From contig JAGAYR010000040.1 in the NCBI GenBank assembly GCA_017940415.1, forward strand, positions 1-64,000: a stretch of 64,000 bases of DNA, read 5' to 3'. Positions 35,398-45,176 of this stretch are shown here, one piece after another. The stretch's first letter is position 1; each line of letters starts with the position of its first letter. Position numbers and translations under genes: made by a program. This stretch comes from Lachnospiraceae bacterium. Its GTDB lineage: Bacteria > Bacillota > Clostridia > Lachnospirales > Lachnospiraceae. The notes beneath the pieces were generated by a model. The model ran no database searches. It was not told where the DNA came from and worked only from the letters and a program-made list of their open reading frames with translations.

Positions 35398-36690
35398 ATG
35401 GTCACAGCGATCGTAGGCGCTAACTGGGGTGATGAAGGAAAGGGCAAGATGACCGATATGCTTGCTCAGGATTCCGATATTATCATCAGATTTCAGGGCG
35501 GAGCAAATGCAGGACACACCATAGTAAATAACTACGGTAAGTTCGCACTCCACACGCTTCCTTCGGGAGTGTTCTATTCACATACTACTTCTATAATAGG
35601 TAACGGTGTTGCACTCAACATCCCTCTCCTTGTAGGTGAAATCAATGGTCTTGTGGAGAAGGGCGTACCCAAGCCCCACATCCTCGTATCCGACCGTGCA
35701 CAGGTTGTAATGCCTTACCACATTCTTTTCGATGAATATGAAGAGGAGAGACTTGCAGGCAAGTCATTCGGATCAACCAAGTCCGGAATCGCTCCTTTCT
35801 ATTCCGACAAATATGCTAAGATCGGCTTCCAGGTAAGCGAGCTTTTTGATGATGCACTTCTTGAAGAGAAGGTACCCAGAGTACTTGTTCAGAAGAATGT
35901 TCTCTTAAGAGAGCTTTATCACAAGCCCGAGATTCAGGCTGAAGACGTTCTTAAAACTCTCAGAGAGTACAGAGATCTCATCGCTCCTTACGTATGCGAT
36001 GTTTCTCTTTTCCTTGATGAAGCTCTTAAAGCAGGCAAGAAGATCCTTCTCGAGGGTCAGCTGGGAACCATGAAAGATCCCGATCACGGAATTTATCCCA
36101 TGGTTACTTCCTCTTCAACGCTTGCTTCCTATGGTGCAATCGGTGCCGGAATTCCTCCTTATGAGATCAAGAGGATCGTCACCGTATGTAAGGCTTATTC
36201 TTCGGCGGTAGGTGCGGGCGCATTCGTTTCCGAGATCTTCGGAGATGAGGCAGAGCAGCTTAGACGTAACGGCGGAGATGGCGGAGAGTACGGCGCTACC
36301 ACAGGACGCCCCAGAAGAGTAGGCTGGTTTGACTGTGTAGCTTCCAAGTACGGCTGCAGACTTCAGGGAACCACCGATGTTGCATTTACCGTTCTTGATA
36401 TCCTCAAGTACCTTGATGAGATTCCCGTCTGCGTAGCTTACGAGCTTGACGGCAAGGAGATCAAGGACTTCCCTGTTACCTCCAAGCTTGAGAAGTGCAA
36501 GCCCGTTCTTAAGACATTCAAGGGTTGGAAGACCGATATCAGGGGGATCAAGAATTACGAGGATCTTCCCAAAGAGTGCCGCGACTATGTAGAGTTCATC
36601 GAGCAGGAGATCGGATATCCCATCACCATGATATCCAACGGACCTTCCAGAGATGATATCATCTACCGCAAGTCACCTCTTTCAAAATAA
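35398..36690 (+). CDS. purA: Adenylosuccinate synthetase
   Basis: Makes adenylosuccinate from IMP, aspartate and GTP, the first step toward AMP. 430 residues with the GTP loop GANWGDEGKGKMTD at residue 7, the QGGANAGHTI motif near 35 and the conserved GRPRRVGWFD near 303. AAGGCGG precedes ATG 35398. The preceding purB encodes the next enzyme. Confidence 0.96.
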   Translation: MVTAIVGANWGDEGKGKMTDMLAQDSDIIIRFQGGANAGHTIVNNYGKFALHTLPSGVFYSHTTSIIGNGVALNIPLLVGEINGLVEKGVPKPHILVSDRAQVVMPYHILFDEYEEERLAGKSFGSTKSGIAPFYSDKYAKIGFQVSELFDDALLEEKVPRVLVQKNVLLRELYHKPEIQAEDVLKTLREYRDLIAPYVCDVSLFLDEALKAGKKILLEGQLGTMKDPDHGIYPMVTSSSTLASYGAIGAGIPPYEIKRIVTVCKAYSSAVGAGAFVSEIFGDEAEQLRRNGGDGGEYGATTGRPRRVGWFDCVASKYGCRLQGTTDVAFTVLDILKYLDEIPVCVAYELDGKEIKDFPVTSKLEKCKPVLKTFKGWKTDIRGIKNYEDLPKECRDYVEFIEQEIGYPITMISNGPSRDDIIYRKSPLSK

Positions 36691-36701
36691 ATAATGGCAA
36701 T

Positions 36702-36737
36702 GGGGTCAGGGCACTAAGGCAGCCTTGACCCTTTTTA
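36702..36737 (+). terminator. Terminator after purA
   Basis: GGGGTCAGG and CCTTGACCC pair with one bulge, followed by five T. The outer GGGGTCA resembles the ends of the REP-like elements. The next gene starts 11 bases after it. Confidence 0.7.
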
Positions 36738-36747
36738 GGAGTAATAA

Positions 36748-37353
36748 ATGATCAAAAATATTGTATTCGACATCGGAAATGTTCTTACGGATTTCAGATT
36801 CAGAGGATTTCTTGCGGATAAGGGACTGGATGAAGCCATGATAGACCGCGTAGAGAAATGTACCGTGGATACACCTTACTGGCATGAATTTGACAGATGC
36901 GCCATCAGCTATGATGAGGTGGTGGAGAATTTTGTTTCTCTGGATCCCGAGATCGGAGATCTTCTCAGAACGGTATTTGCGGATCTTCACGGTATGGTAA
37001 CCGGCAGAGATTATGCCATACCCTGGATAGAGAAGATCAAAGCCGCAGGATATAAGGTGTATTACCTCTCCAATTTCTCCGAGAAGGCATATAACGAGTG
37101 CAGGGATGCACTGGAATTTGATAAGCATTGCGACGGCGGTATTTACAGTTTTACTGAAAGACTGGTAAAGCCGGATCACGCATTCTTTAAACTGCTTCTG
37201 GACAGATACGGGCTAGAGGCTTCCGAGTGCGTTTTCTTTGACGACACGGAGAAGAATGTAAAGGCGGCTATAGAATGCGGTTTTAATTCATTTGTCTTTA
37301 CAGATCAGTGTAAGGCAAATGAGGATCTTGAAAGCCTTGGAGTTAAGATCTGA
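36748..37353 (+). CDS. HAD-superfamily hydrolase
   Basis: 201 residues with the four HAD motifs: motif I FDIGNVLTD at residue 6 (with Asn replacing the second Asp, as in the YihX-type subgroup), motif II YLSNFSE near 108, Lys near 135 (LVKPDHAFF) and motif IV FFDDTEKNV near 163. It is likely a small-molecule phosphatase; the substrate cannot be read. ATG 36748 follows AGGAGT. It begins just behind the purA terminator, so is read through or promoted from within purA. Confidence 0.88.
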   Translation: MIKNIVFDIGNVLTDFRFRGFLADKGLDEAMIDRVEKCTVDTPYWHEFDRCAISYDEVVENFVSLDPEIGDLLRTVFADLHGMVTGRDYAIPWIEKIKAAGYKVYYLSNFSEKAYNECRDALEFDKHCDGGIYSFTERLVKPDHAFFKLLLDRYGLEASECVFFDDTEKNVKAAIECGFNSFVFTDQCKANEDLESLGVKI

Positions 37354-37363
37354 ACATAAAAAT

Positions 37364-37385
37364 TTCCCGGGTTGTCACCCGGGAA
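37364..37385. terminator. Bidirectional terminator between convergent genes
   Basis: TTCCCGGGT and ACCCGGGAA form a 9-bp stem around four bases. TGTTTT follows on the + strand and ATTTTTAT on the - strand, serving both the HAD gene and the - strand gene. Confidence 0.8.
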
Positions 37386-37427
37386 CTGTTTTGTCAAAGC
37401 GGTTTGCCTTTGCTTATGGTATACTGA

Positions 37428-37739
37428 TTACTTGGAAAAGGTTGACTCTTCGGACTCGTCATCCGCAGCAATCGTTTCCTGAGTATCAAGCAGTTCCTCA
37501 CCTTCTACCTTGGGAACCGAGGCAATGGTTCTTTTGCCGGTTATCTGAGAGTAGACCCATATGTATGCATACGCGACTATGGGAACGATGACTGTGGCAA
37601 ATAAGCATATGGCGAAAAGTTTTCCACCGTTACCCGGCCAGACGATAGCCACAACCAGCGTCATCACATATATCATCACCAAAAAGATGATCACTAAGAT
37701 CGCACATATTCTTTTGGGTGTCCATTTGTTATTGTCCAT
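37428..37739 (-). CDS. Small two-helix membrane protein
   Basis: The only clear - strand gene. 103 residues: a positively charged start (MDNNKWTPKR), two membrane helices (about 12-33 and 42-64) and an acidic cytoplasmic tail. No family recognised. On the - strand AAGGAG lies seven bases before the ATG, and a promoter (TTGTCA, 17 bp, GATACT) lies upstream. It diverges from the hydrolase gene that leads into the ATP synthase operon. Confidence 0.75.
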   Translation of the reverse strand: MDNNKWTPKRICAILVIIFLVMIYVMTLVVAIVWPGNGGKLFAICLFATVIVPIVAYAYIWVYSQITGKRTIASVPKVEGEELLDTQETIAADDESEESTFSK

Positions 37740-37762
37740 GACTGCTCCTTGTTTTTGTTTTT

Positions 37763-37791
37763 TTGTACGTTTGACTTTAGTATCATACTAT
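37763..37791 (+). promoter_or_regulatory. Promoter for the hydrolase and ATP synthase genes
   Basis: TTGTAC at 37763-37768 and TACTAT at 37786-37791 with 17 bp between. It overlaps the - strand promoter almost entirely, so the two could compete for polymerase. No other + promoter is visible before atpB. Confidence 0.45.
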
Positions 37792-37807
37792 TTACACAGA
37801 CTGACAA
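37779..37807 (-). promoter_or_regulatory. Promoter for the - strand membrane protein
   Basis: Read on the - strand, TTGTCA (37802-37807) and GATACT (37779-37784) stand 17 bp apart. Confidence 0.45.
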
Positions 37808-37841
37808 CAACACTTTTCTCATATGTGAAAAGGAGCCGTAT

Positions 37842-39095
37842 ATGTCCGATACCATTCTTGAATATCTTGAAAAGTTCGGAAGCAAATCTTTCAAACGCCT
37901 GCCCTTCGGTGAGGTAGACGCTCTCATTCTGTCACAGTTTTCATATCTGAAATTCGACGGCATCGTCCCCGGACCGGAGGATGTGGATTCTTTTGTCACT
38001 TTGCATGATATCAAAAACCATCCTTCCTTCAATGATCTGTTCACCGATAAGAGATATGAAAAGCCCAACCGAAAGCTTTTTAAGCTCATGGAAGAGAGCG
38101 TAAGATTCGGTGATCTGAAGATGGATTACTATGTGAACATCATCGGAGAAGAAAGGGAGATTCAATTTTCCGCAGTCACTTTCAGATTCCCCGAGGGAAT
38201 AGATTATGTGGCTTACAGGGGAACCGATGAAAATATGGTTGGCTGGAAGGAAGATGCCAATCTGTCCATCATGGAAGAAATACCCGGTGAAAAAGAGGCC
38301 GTAAAGTATCTCAAAGATGTCGCCAAAGTGCTTAAGGGAAACTTCTACGTTGGCGGTCATTCCAAGGGCGGACTCAATGCGATTTATGCTTCATCCGCCG
38401 CGCCGGTTTCCGTAAAAAAGCGTATAATGGGCATATATAGTTTTGACGGACCTGCCATCAGGGAAGATGTCAGGAGCAAGGTCGATTATCAGGGAGTCAG
38501 GGACATGTATCATAAGTTTGTTCCGAAAAGCTCCCTTATCGGTATGATTTTTGAAACGGATGACATCTATACCGTTGTCAAAAATAAATCCGCCGGAATA
38601 CTTCAGCATGATCCGTACACATGGGTTGTTAAGGATATAGACCTGTGGTATGAGGATTCACTCAGTAAGAGTGCGGAGATAGTCAAAACCGCCATGGCAA
38701 ACTGGCTCAAGGACCTGGATAAGGATGCCAGAACACGTTTCATAGACTGCGTCTTTGAAGTGGCGGATGCATGCAAGGATAATGACCTGGTATCCATATA
38801 TCTGAATCCGGTTAAGAGCATACGTCAGATGATGGACGGCTATGACAGGATGGATGAGGGAGAGAGGAATTTCCTCAAGGAAGTTCTGAACGGCCTTATC
38901 CAGAATACCGAAGGCCTTGCCAAGGATGAGGTCCGGAGCGGATGGGGAGAGTTCACCGATTCCGTTGATAAATGGATAGTTATGGTGCAGGGAGTTATGG
39001 AGGAGAGAAAAGCCTCCAAGGAAAAATCCGAGAAGAAAAAACCTGCGAAAAGAAAACTTCCGGTTAAGAAAAACAAAAAAACTTCGAAAGGGTAA
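37842..39095 (+). CDS. Alpha/beta-hydrolase-like protein (Mbeg1/DUF2974 type)
   Basis: 417 residues. Residues 110-230 resemble a lipase-class-3-like alpha/beta hydrolase: YVAYRGTDEN near 125 and GGHSKGGLNA near 170, the latter a GxSxG nucleophile elbow with Ser. The architecture matches the Mbeg1-like (DUF2974) family common in clostridia. The C-terminal 30 residues are strongly basic (Lys-rich). No signal peptide is seen. ATG 37842 follows AAAAGGAG. atpB begins five bases after its stop, so it appears to be the first gene of the ATP synthase transcript. Substrate unknown. Confidence 0.78.
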   Translation: MSDTILEYLEKFGSKSFKRLPFGEVDALILSQFSYLKFDGIVPGPEDVDSFVTLHDIKNHPSFNDLFTDKRYEKPNRKLFKLMEESVRFGDLKMDYYVNIIGEEREIQFSAVTFRFPEGIDYVAYRGTDENMVGWKEDANLSIMEEIPGEKEAVKYLKDVAKVLKGNFYVGGHSKGGLNAIYASSAAPVSVKKRIMGIYSFDGPAIREDVRSKVDYQGVRDMYHKFVPKSSLIGMIFETDDIYTVVKNKSAGILQHDPYTWVVKDIDLWYEDSLSKSAEIVKTAMANWLKDLDKDARTRFIDCVFEVADACKDNDLVSIYLNPVKSIRQMMDGYDRMDEGERNFLKEVLNGLIQNTEGLAKDEVRSGWGEFTDSVDKWIVMVQGVMEERKASKEKSEKKKPAKRKLPVKKNKKTSKG

Positions 39096-39100
39096 AGAGT

Positions 39101-39790
39101 ATGGAGCATATAGCTGAAGAGTTAATGGAACAGCTCGAGACAGCGGATGCGTTTTCTTTTACCGTGTCGGGATACACGATAAACATTGCGGAGTCCGTGG
39201 TCGTAAGCTGGATCGTTATCGGAATAGTCCTGGTGCTGTGTCTGATACTGACTACGGGACTTAAAGTAGACCATATATCGAGAAGACAGGCTCTGGCCGA
39301 ATGGCTGGTTGAGAAAGGCGAAGGACTGATCGAGAGTATGGTGGGAGAAGAGGGTAAGGAGTACATTCCCTACCTGCTGACGGTTCTGATATTCATCGGT
39401 CTGTCCAACACAATAGGTCTGATCGGAATGAAACCGCCTACGAAGGATCTGAACGTAACCGCCGCACTTGCGATAATGAGTATCGTCATCGTACAGGTGG
39501 CTGCAATCCGTAAAAAGCGTATCGGCGGATGGCTCAAAGGGTTCACGCATCCCGTTGCCATAGTTACACCGATCAATATACTGGAGCTGGGAATCAAACC
39601 TTTGTCTTTGTGTATGCGACTTTTCGGTAACGTCGTCGGTGCATTCGTCATCATGGAGCTTTTAAAGACGGTAGTACCAATCCTGGTACCTGCGGTATTC
39701 TCACTTTATTTCGATATTTTCGACGGTTTGCTGCAGGCATATGTATTTGTATTTTTGACATCAATGTATATCAAGGAAGCGCTTGAATAA
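39101..39790 (+). CDS. atpB: ATP synthase F0 subunit a
   Basis: Membrane ion-channel subunit of F1F0 ATP synthase, 229 residues with about five helices. The essential arginine sits in LSLCMRLFGNVVGAF near residue 170, and PPTKDLNVTAALAI near 110 is family-typical. It heads the order a-c-b-(delta)alpha-gamma-beta-epsilon. No atpI precedes it; instead an alpha/beta-hydrolase-like gene stands five bases upstream. Confidence 0.95.
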   Translation: MEHIAEELMEQLETADAFSFTVSGYTINIAESVVVSWIVIGIVLVLCLILTTGLKVDHISRRQALAEWLVEKGEGLIESMVGEEGKEYIPYLLTVLIFIGLSNTIGLIGMKPPTKDLNVTAALAIMSIVIVQVAAIRKKRIGGWLKGFTHPVAIVTPINILELGIKPLSLCMRLFGNVVGAFVIMELLKTVVPILVPAVFSLYFDIFDGLLQAYVFVFLTSMYIKEALE

Positions 39791-39827
39791 ACAGCGTAAA
39801 ATCATCTGACTATTAGGAGGAAACAAA

Positions 39828-40052
39828 ATGGTAGCACTTGGAGCAAGTATTGCGGCACTCGGATGTATAGGAGCAGGCGTAAGCCTCGGACTCGCAACAG
39901 GAAAGGCATGTGATGCATGTGCACGTCAGCCTGAAGCGGATTCCAAGATCATGAAGCTTCTCATTCTCGGAGGAGCACTTGCGGAGGCAACTGCGATCTA
40001 TTCTTTCGTTATCGGAATACTGATCATTCTTTTCATGGGCGGCGCATCATAA
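39828..40052 (+). CDS. atpE: ATP synthase F0 subunit c
   Basis: Rotor-ring subunit, 74 residues, two membrane helices joined by the loop ARQPEA. The ion-binding carboxylate is Glu53. Thr55 and Tyr58 match the sodium-binding pattern (E-S-T-x-x-Y) of known Na+ c-rings, but the expected Ser is Ala54, the Gln of helix 1 is replaced by Leu20, and Val is Leu51. Ion specificity is therefore uncertain. Three cysteines (13, 28, 31) are unusual. AGGAGGAAAC precedes ATG 39828. Confidence 0.95.
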   Translation: MVALGASIAALGCIGAGVSLGLATGKACDACARQPEADSKIMKLLILGGALAEATAIYSFVIGILIILFMGGAS

Positions 40053-40073
40053 ATAAACACTTAGAGGTGAAAA

Positions 40074-40550
40074 ATGCTCAGATTTGATATTAATTTCGTG
40101 TTTACGATAATAAATGTTCTGATCCTTTTTGCAGTCGTCAAGATCTTTCTGATCGGACGTGTGCATAAGATTCTCGATGCCAGAAAAGCCATTGTGGACG
40201 AGCAGTTTTCCGAAGCGGAGAAAAAGCTTGAGGAAGCTGATAAGACCAAACAGCAGTATGAGGATTCCATCAAGGATATCGAAGAAGAAAAAGAACGTCG
40301 CTTCACCGAGGCCAGAAATCAGGCCAACAGTGAGTATGAGCGTCTGATGGAACAGGCTAAGAAAGAATCCGACAAGATTCTTGCAACTGCACGTAAAGAG
40401 GCAGAGGAAGAAAGGCAGATCAGACTCAGACGCGCCAACCAGGAGATTACCGATATGGTTGCCAAGGCTGCCGAGAGAATCGTTACTGCCGATCAGAGTG
40501 AAGAGATGGACAAACAGCTCTATGACAGATTCCTTGAGCAGGTGAAATAA
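40074..40550 (+). CDS. atpF: ATP synthase F0 subunit b
   Basis: Peripheral-stalk subunit, 158 residues: one N-terminal membrane helix (about 7-27) and a long charged coiled-coil. Length is normal and there is no fused delta domain, unlike the mycobacterial b-delta arrangement. In other bacteria atpH (delta) would follow; here the next gene is a delta-alpha fusion 14 bases downstream. Confidence 0.94.
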   Translation: MLRFDINFVFTIINVLILFAVVKIFLIGRVHKILDARKAIVDEQFSEAEKKLEEADKTKQQYEDSIKDIEEEKERRFTEARNQANSEYERLMEQAKKESDKILATARKEAEEERQIRLRRANQEITDMVAKAAERIVTADQSEEMDKQLYDRFLEQVK

Positions 40551-40564
40551 GGGGGAGCAGTTTA

Positions 40565-42340
40565 ATGGGTAAAAAAGCCGCATTCAAAGTGGTTTTATAT
40601 TATGTCACGCCTCCTACCGCAGAGCAGCTTCAGGGCATCTGGAATTTTGTGCTGAGCAAATATGTGACCGAGGAAAGAAAAGCGGAAGATATAGAGTTTT
40701 CCGTAGAAGAAGATCCTTCCCTCGGCGGAGGTTTCATTCTCAAATGTGAGAATGAAGTCTACAACTGGAGCACAAGAGGAAGGCTCGGACAGTTTAATGA
40801 AAAGCTTCAGAACATCCGCAGAAAAGTGGGTGCCGATGAAGATGTAATTTCCATACTCAGAACCACCGTTGACGAATTCAAACTCTCGAAAAGATTCAGA
40901 AGATCCGGATATGTAACCAGTGCCGGTGACGGAATAGCGAGAGTCAAGGGATTGGAAAGAGCAGAGTACGGTGAGATCCTTATTTTTGCCAGCGGTCTCA
41001 AAGGCATGGTACAGGATATCCGTAAAGAAGACTGCGGTGTAATCCTCTTCGGTAAAGACGATGAGATAAGAGTCTGGGACGAAGTTGCGAGAACCGGAAT
41101 GAGAGCAGGTATCCCCGTGGGCGACGGACTTCTGGGAAGAGTCCTCAATTCACTGGGTGAGCCCATAGACGGAGGAAAGGATTTTGAATCCGAAGGATTC
41201 AGACCCATAGAATGTCCCGCTCCTTCCATTACCGCAAGACAGCCTGTCGATACTCCTCTTGAAACCGGAATACTCTCCATAGACTCCATGTTCCCTATAG
41301 GACGCGGACAAAGAGAGCTTATCATCGGTGACAGACAGACGGGTAAGACTTCCATCGCGATAGATACCATCATAAATCAGAAAGGGAAGGGCGTTAAGTG
41401 TGTTTATGTAGCCATCGGTCAGAAGGCTTCAACCATCGCACGTCTTGTTAACCGTCTCAAAGAAGCGGGAGCAATGGATTATACGGTAGTCATTTCCTCC
41501 ACCGCATCGGATCCCGCACCTCTTCAGTACATAGCACCTTATTCGGGAACATCCATTGCTGAGTTCTTCATGCACAAGGGTGAGGATGTGCTTATCGTAT
41601 ACGACGATCTTTCAAAACATGCCGTTGCATACAGAGCGCTGTCCCTCCTTCTTGAAAGAAGTCCCGGACGTGAGGCTTATCCCGGAGACGTATTCTATCT
41701 TCATTCAAGACTTCTTGAAAGAAGTGCGAGACTTTCGGATGAACTGGGAGGTGGCTCCATTACCGCACTTCCCATTATCGAGACTCAGGCGGGTGACGTT
41801 TCCGCATACATACCTACCAACGTAATATCCATAACCGACGGACAGATATATCTGGAAAGCGAACTCTTTTTCCTGGGATTCAGGCCTGCCGTCAATGTCG
41901 GTTTGTCCGTATCCCGTGTAGGAGGTGCAGCTCAGACCAAGGCTATGAAAAAAGCTGCGGGTTCCATCAGAATAGATCTGGCTCAGTACAGGGAGATGGA
42001 AGTGTTCACCCAGTTTTCATCGGATCTGGACGACGCTACGAAAAATCAGCTCCGTCACGGAAGAATTCTCATGGAACTGTTAAAACAGCCCCTGGGATCT
42101 CCCAGATCCATGGCGGATCAGGTAATGCTTCTTACCATAGTCAATTCGGGAGCCATCGATTCCGTTCCCGTTGAGATGGTAAGAGAATTTACGGATAAGC
42201 TCCTTGCCAAGATCCATGTTGAACAGCAGGCTACGGTGCATGATATCGAGACCATGGGTGTGCTTAACGATGACGAAAAATATTTCCTCGTTGAACTTGC
42301 TGAAAAAGAACTTCGCGAATTCATGAGCGTAAGGGAATGA
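40565..42340 (+). CDS. atpA: ATP synthase F1 alpha subunit with fused N-terminal delta C-domain
   Basis: 591 residues against about 500 for normal alpha. Residues 96-591 are a standard alpha subunit with P-loop GDRQTGKTS near 256 and the signature PAVNVGLSVSRVGG. Residues 1-88 match the C-terminal domain of delta/OSCP: KVVLYYVTPPTAEQL, then a strand and EDPSLGGGF at 49-57, then STRGRLGQF at 69-77 (delta proteins read DPSLIGG and SVRGRL). The N-terminal delta domain, which normally grips the alpha N terminus, is absent, as is any atpH gene. GGGGGAG precedes ATG 40565, supporting a true start. The fusion would give three delta C-domains per F1. Confidence 0.93.
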   Translation: MGKKAAFKVVLYYVTPPTAEQLQGIWNFVLSKYVTEERKAEDIEFSVEEDPSLGGGFILKCENEVYNWSTRGRLGQFNEKLQNIRRKVGADEDVISILRTTVDEFKLSKRFRRSGYVTSAGDGIARVKGLERAEYGEILIFASGLKGMVQDIRKEDCGVILFGKDDEIRVWDEVARTGMRAGIPVGDGLLGRVLNSLGEPIDGGKDFESEGFRPIECPAPSITARQPVDTPLETGILSIDSMFPIGRGQRELIIGDRQTGKTSIAIDTIINQKGKGVKCVYVAIGQKASTIARLVNRLKEAGAMDYTVVISSTASDPAPLQYIAPYSGTSIAEFFMHKGEDVLIVYDDLSKHAVAYRALSLLLERSPGREAYPGDVFYLHSRLLERSARLSDELGGGSITALPIIETQAGDVSAYIPTNVISITDGQIYLESELFFLGFRPAVNVGLSVSRVGGAAQTKAMKKAAGSIRIDLAQYREMEVFTQFSSDLDDATKNQLRHGRILMELLKQPLGSPRSMADQVMLLTIVNSGAIDSVPVEMVREFTDKLLAKIHVEQQATVHDIETMGVLNDDEKYFLVELAEKELREFMSVRE

Positions 42341-42341
42341 T

Positions 42342-43250
42342 ATGGCCGGATTAAGAGAGATATCGGGACGCATCAAAAGTGTCCGCGATACCATGAAAAT
42401 CACAAATGCCATGTATATGATCTCCTCGACCAAACTGCGTAAAGCCAAGAAGGATGCGGAGCTTAATAATCCGTACTTTGAAGCAATGCAGGAGATGCTC
42501 CTTGGGATAATGAACACCTCGGATCATCTGCAGCATAAATACACCGACAGAAGGCCGGAGAAAAAGGGCAAAAACAGAACTCATGCCGTCATTGTCATAA
42601 CGGCTGACAAGGGACTTGCGGGAGCGTATAACCACAATGTGGTAAGGCTTACGGAAGAGCGCTTTTTCGGCGGTCAGGAAAAAGTCGTTTTGTATGTTGT
42701 GGGCGAGGCAGGCAGGACTTATTTTGCAAGTAAAAAAGTGCATCTTGAAGGACAGTTCAAATACACGGCTCAAAATCCCACACTTCACAGAGCGAGGGTT
42801 ATATGCGACAAGATGCTTGAAGAATTCAATGCCGGTAGAGTTGATGATGTTTCCATTGTCTACACCGGAATGAAGGATCAGCTCACCAGCGAGGCAAGGG
42901 TAATGCATCTTCTTCCTCTTGTTCATGAAGAAGTGGACGGTAGGATCGTAGTGGAAGAGTCCTATGATGACGATCTTAAGTTCCATCCTTCGACCGAAGA
43001 AGTTATGAACATCATAGTTCCCGATGTACTGACAGGATATATATACAGTGCACTGGTTGATTCTTTTTGCAGCGAACAGAATGACCGCATGATGGCAATG
43101 GATGCCGCTGACAGGAATGCGGGAGAGATGATCAGGACTTTGTCCATCGAGTACAACCGTGAAAGACAGGCCATGATCACTCAGGAGATAACAGAGGTTG
43201 CATCCGGGGCAAGAGCTCAGAAAAGAGCCAAAGCCCGGAGGGGAAACTGA
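42342..43250 (+). CDS. atpG: ATP synthase F1 subunit gamma
   Basis: Rotor shaft subunit, 302 residues. The N-terminal REISGRIKSVRDTMKITNAM and C-terminal ITQEITEVASGARAQ are the two long coiled-coil strands typical of gamma. The start is one base after the alpha stop with AAGGGA upstream. Confidence 0.95.
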   Translation: MAGLREISGRIKSVRDTMKITNAMYMISSTKLRKAKKDAELNNPYFEAMQEMLLGIMNTSDHLQHKYTDRRPEKKGKNRTHAVIVITADKGLAGAYNHNVVRLTEERFFGGQEKVVLYVVGEAGRTYFASKKVHLEGQFKYTAQNPTLHRARVICDKMLEEFNAGRVDDVSIVYTGMKDQLTSEARVMHLLPLVHEEVDGRIVVEESYDDDLKFHPSTEEVMNIIVPDVLTGYIYSALVDSFCSEQNDRMMAMDAADRNAGEMIRTLSIEYNRERQAMITQEITEVASGARAQKRAKARRGN

Positions 43251-44657
<1,407 letters not shown>

Positions 44658-44658
44658 T

Positions 44659-45099
44659 ATGAGCGAAGTTTTTCGTTTGAAAATTTTAGCAAGCGATAAG
44701 ACTTTCTATGACGGGCAGGCGATCAGCATGACGATTCCGGCTTTTGACGGATCCTATCAGATCATGGCCCATCATGAGCCCGTTGTAATGGCTCTCAAGG
44801 AAGGCGTTATCCGTTTGAAATATGAGAAAGAAGACGGAAGTGAAGCTACCATAACCGGTATAAACGGTCTGGGGCTTGTGAACATCACCAGGGATATGGT
44901 CACTGTATTGGTGGATTCCATTGAAGCTCCCGAGGATATCGACAGAGCAAGAGCTGAAAAAGCGCTGAAAAGGGCTATGGAGCAGCTCCGTCAGGATCAG
45001 AGCATCCAGGAATATGAGATGAGCAGGGCTTCCATGGCAAGGGCTATGCTGAGGCTCTCCAACTCGGGAAATCCTAATGACGGATTCGGTGATAAATAA
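44659..45099 (+). CDS. atpC: ATP synthase F1 subunit epsilon
   Basis: Rotor and regulatory subunit, 146 residues: N-terminal beta-sandwich (FRLKILASDKTFYDG..., then HHEPVVMALKEGVIR) and C-terminal helical hairpin (RARAEKALKRAMEQL). The start overlaps nothing but sits one base after atpD. It ends the operon; no clear terminator hairpin follows. Confidence 0.93.
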   Translation: MSEVFRLKILASDKTFYDGQAISMTIPAFDGSYQIMAHHEPVVMALKEGVIRLKYEKEDGSEATITGINGLGLVNITRDMVTVLVDSIEAPEDIDRARAEKALKRAMEQLRQDQSIQEYEMSRASMARAMLRLSNSGNPNDGFGDK

Positions 45100-45176
45100 A
45101 GACTATCTGAAATCACAAAAATTTGGTAAAATAGACTGTTGTTTGCACAGACGAGTGACCGATAAGGAGATATATT

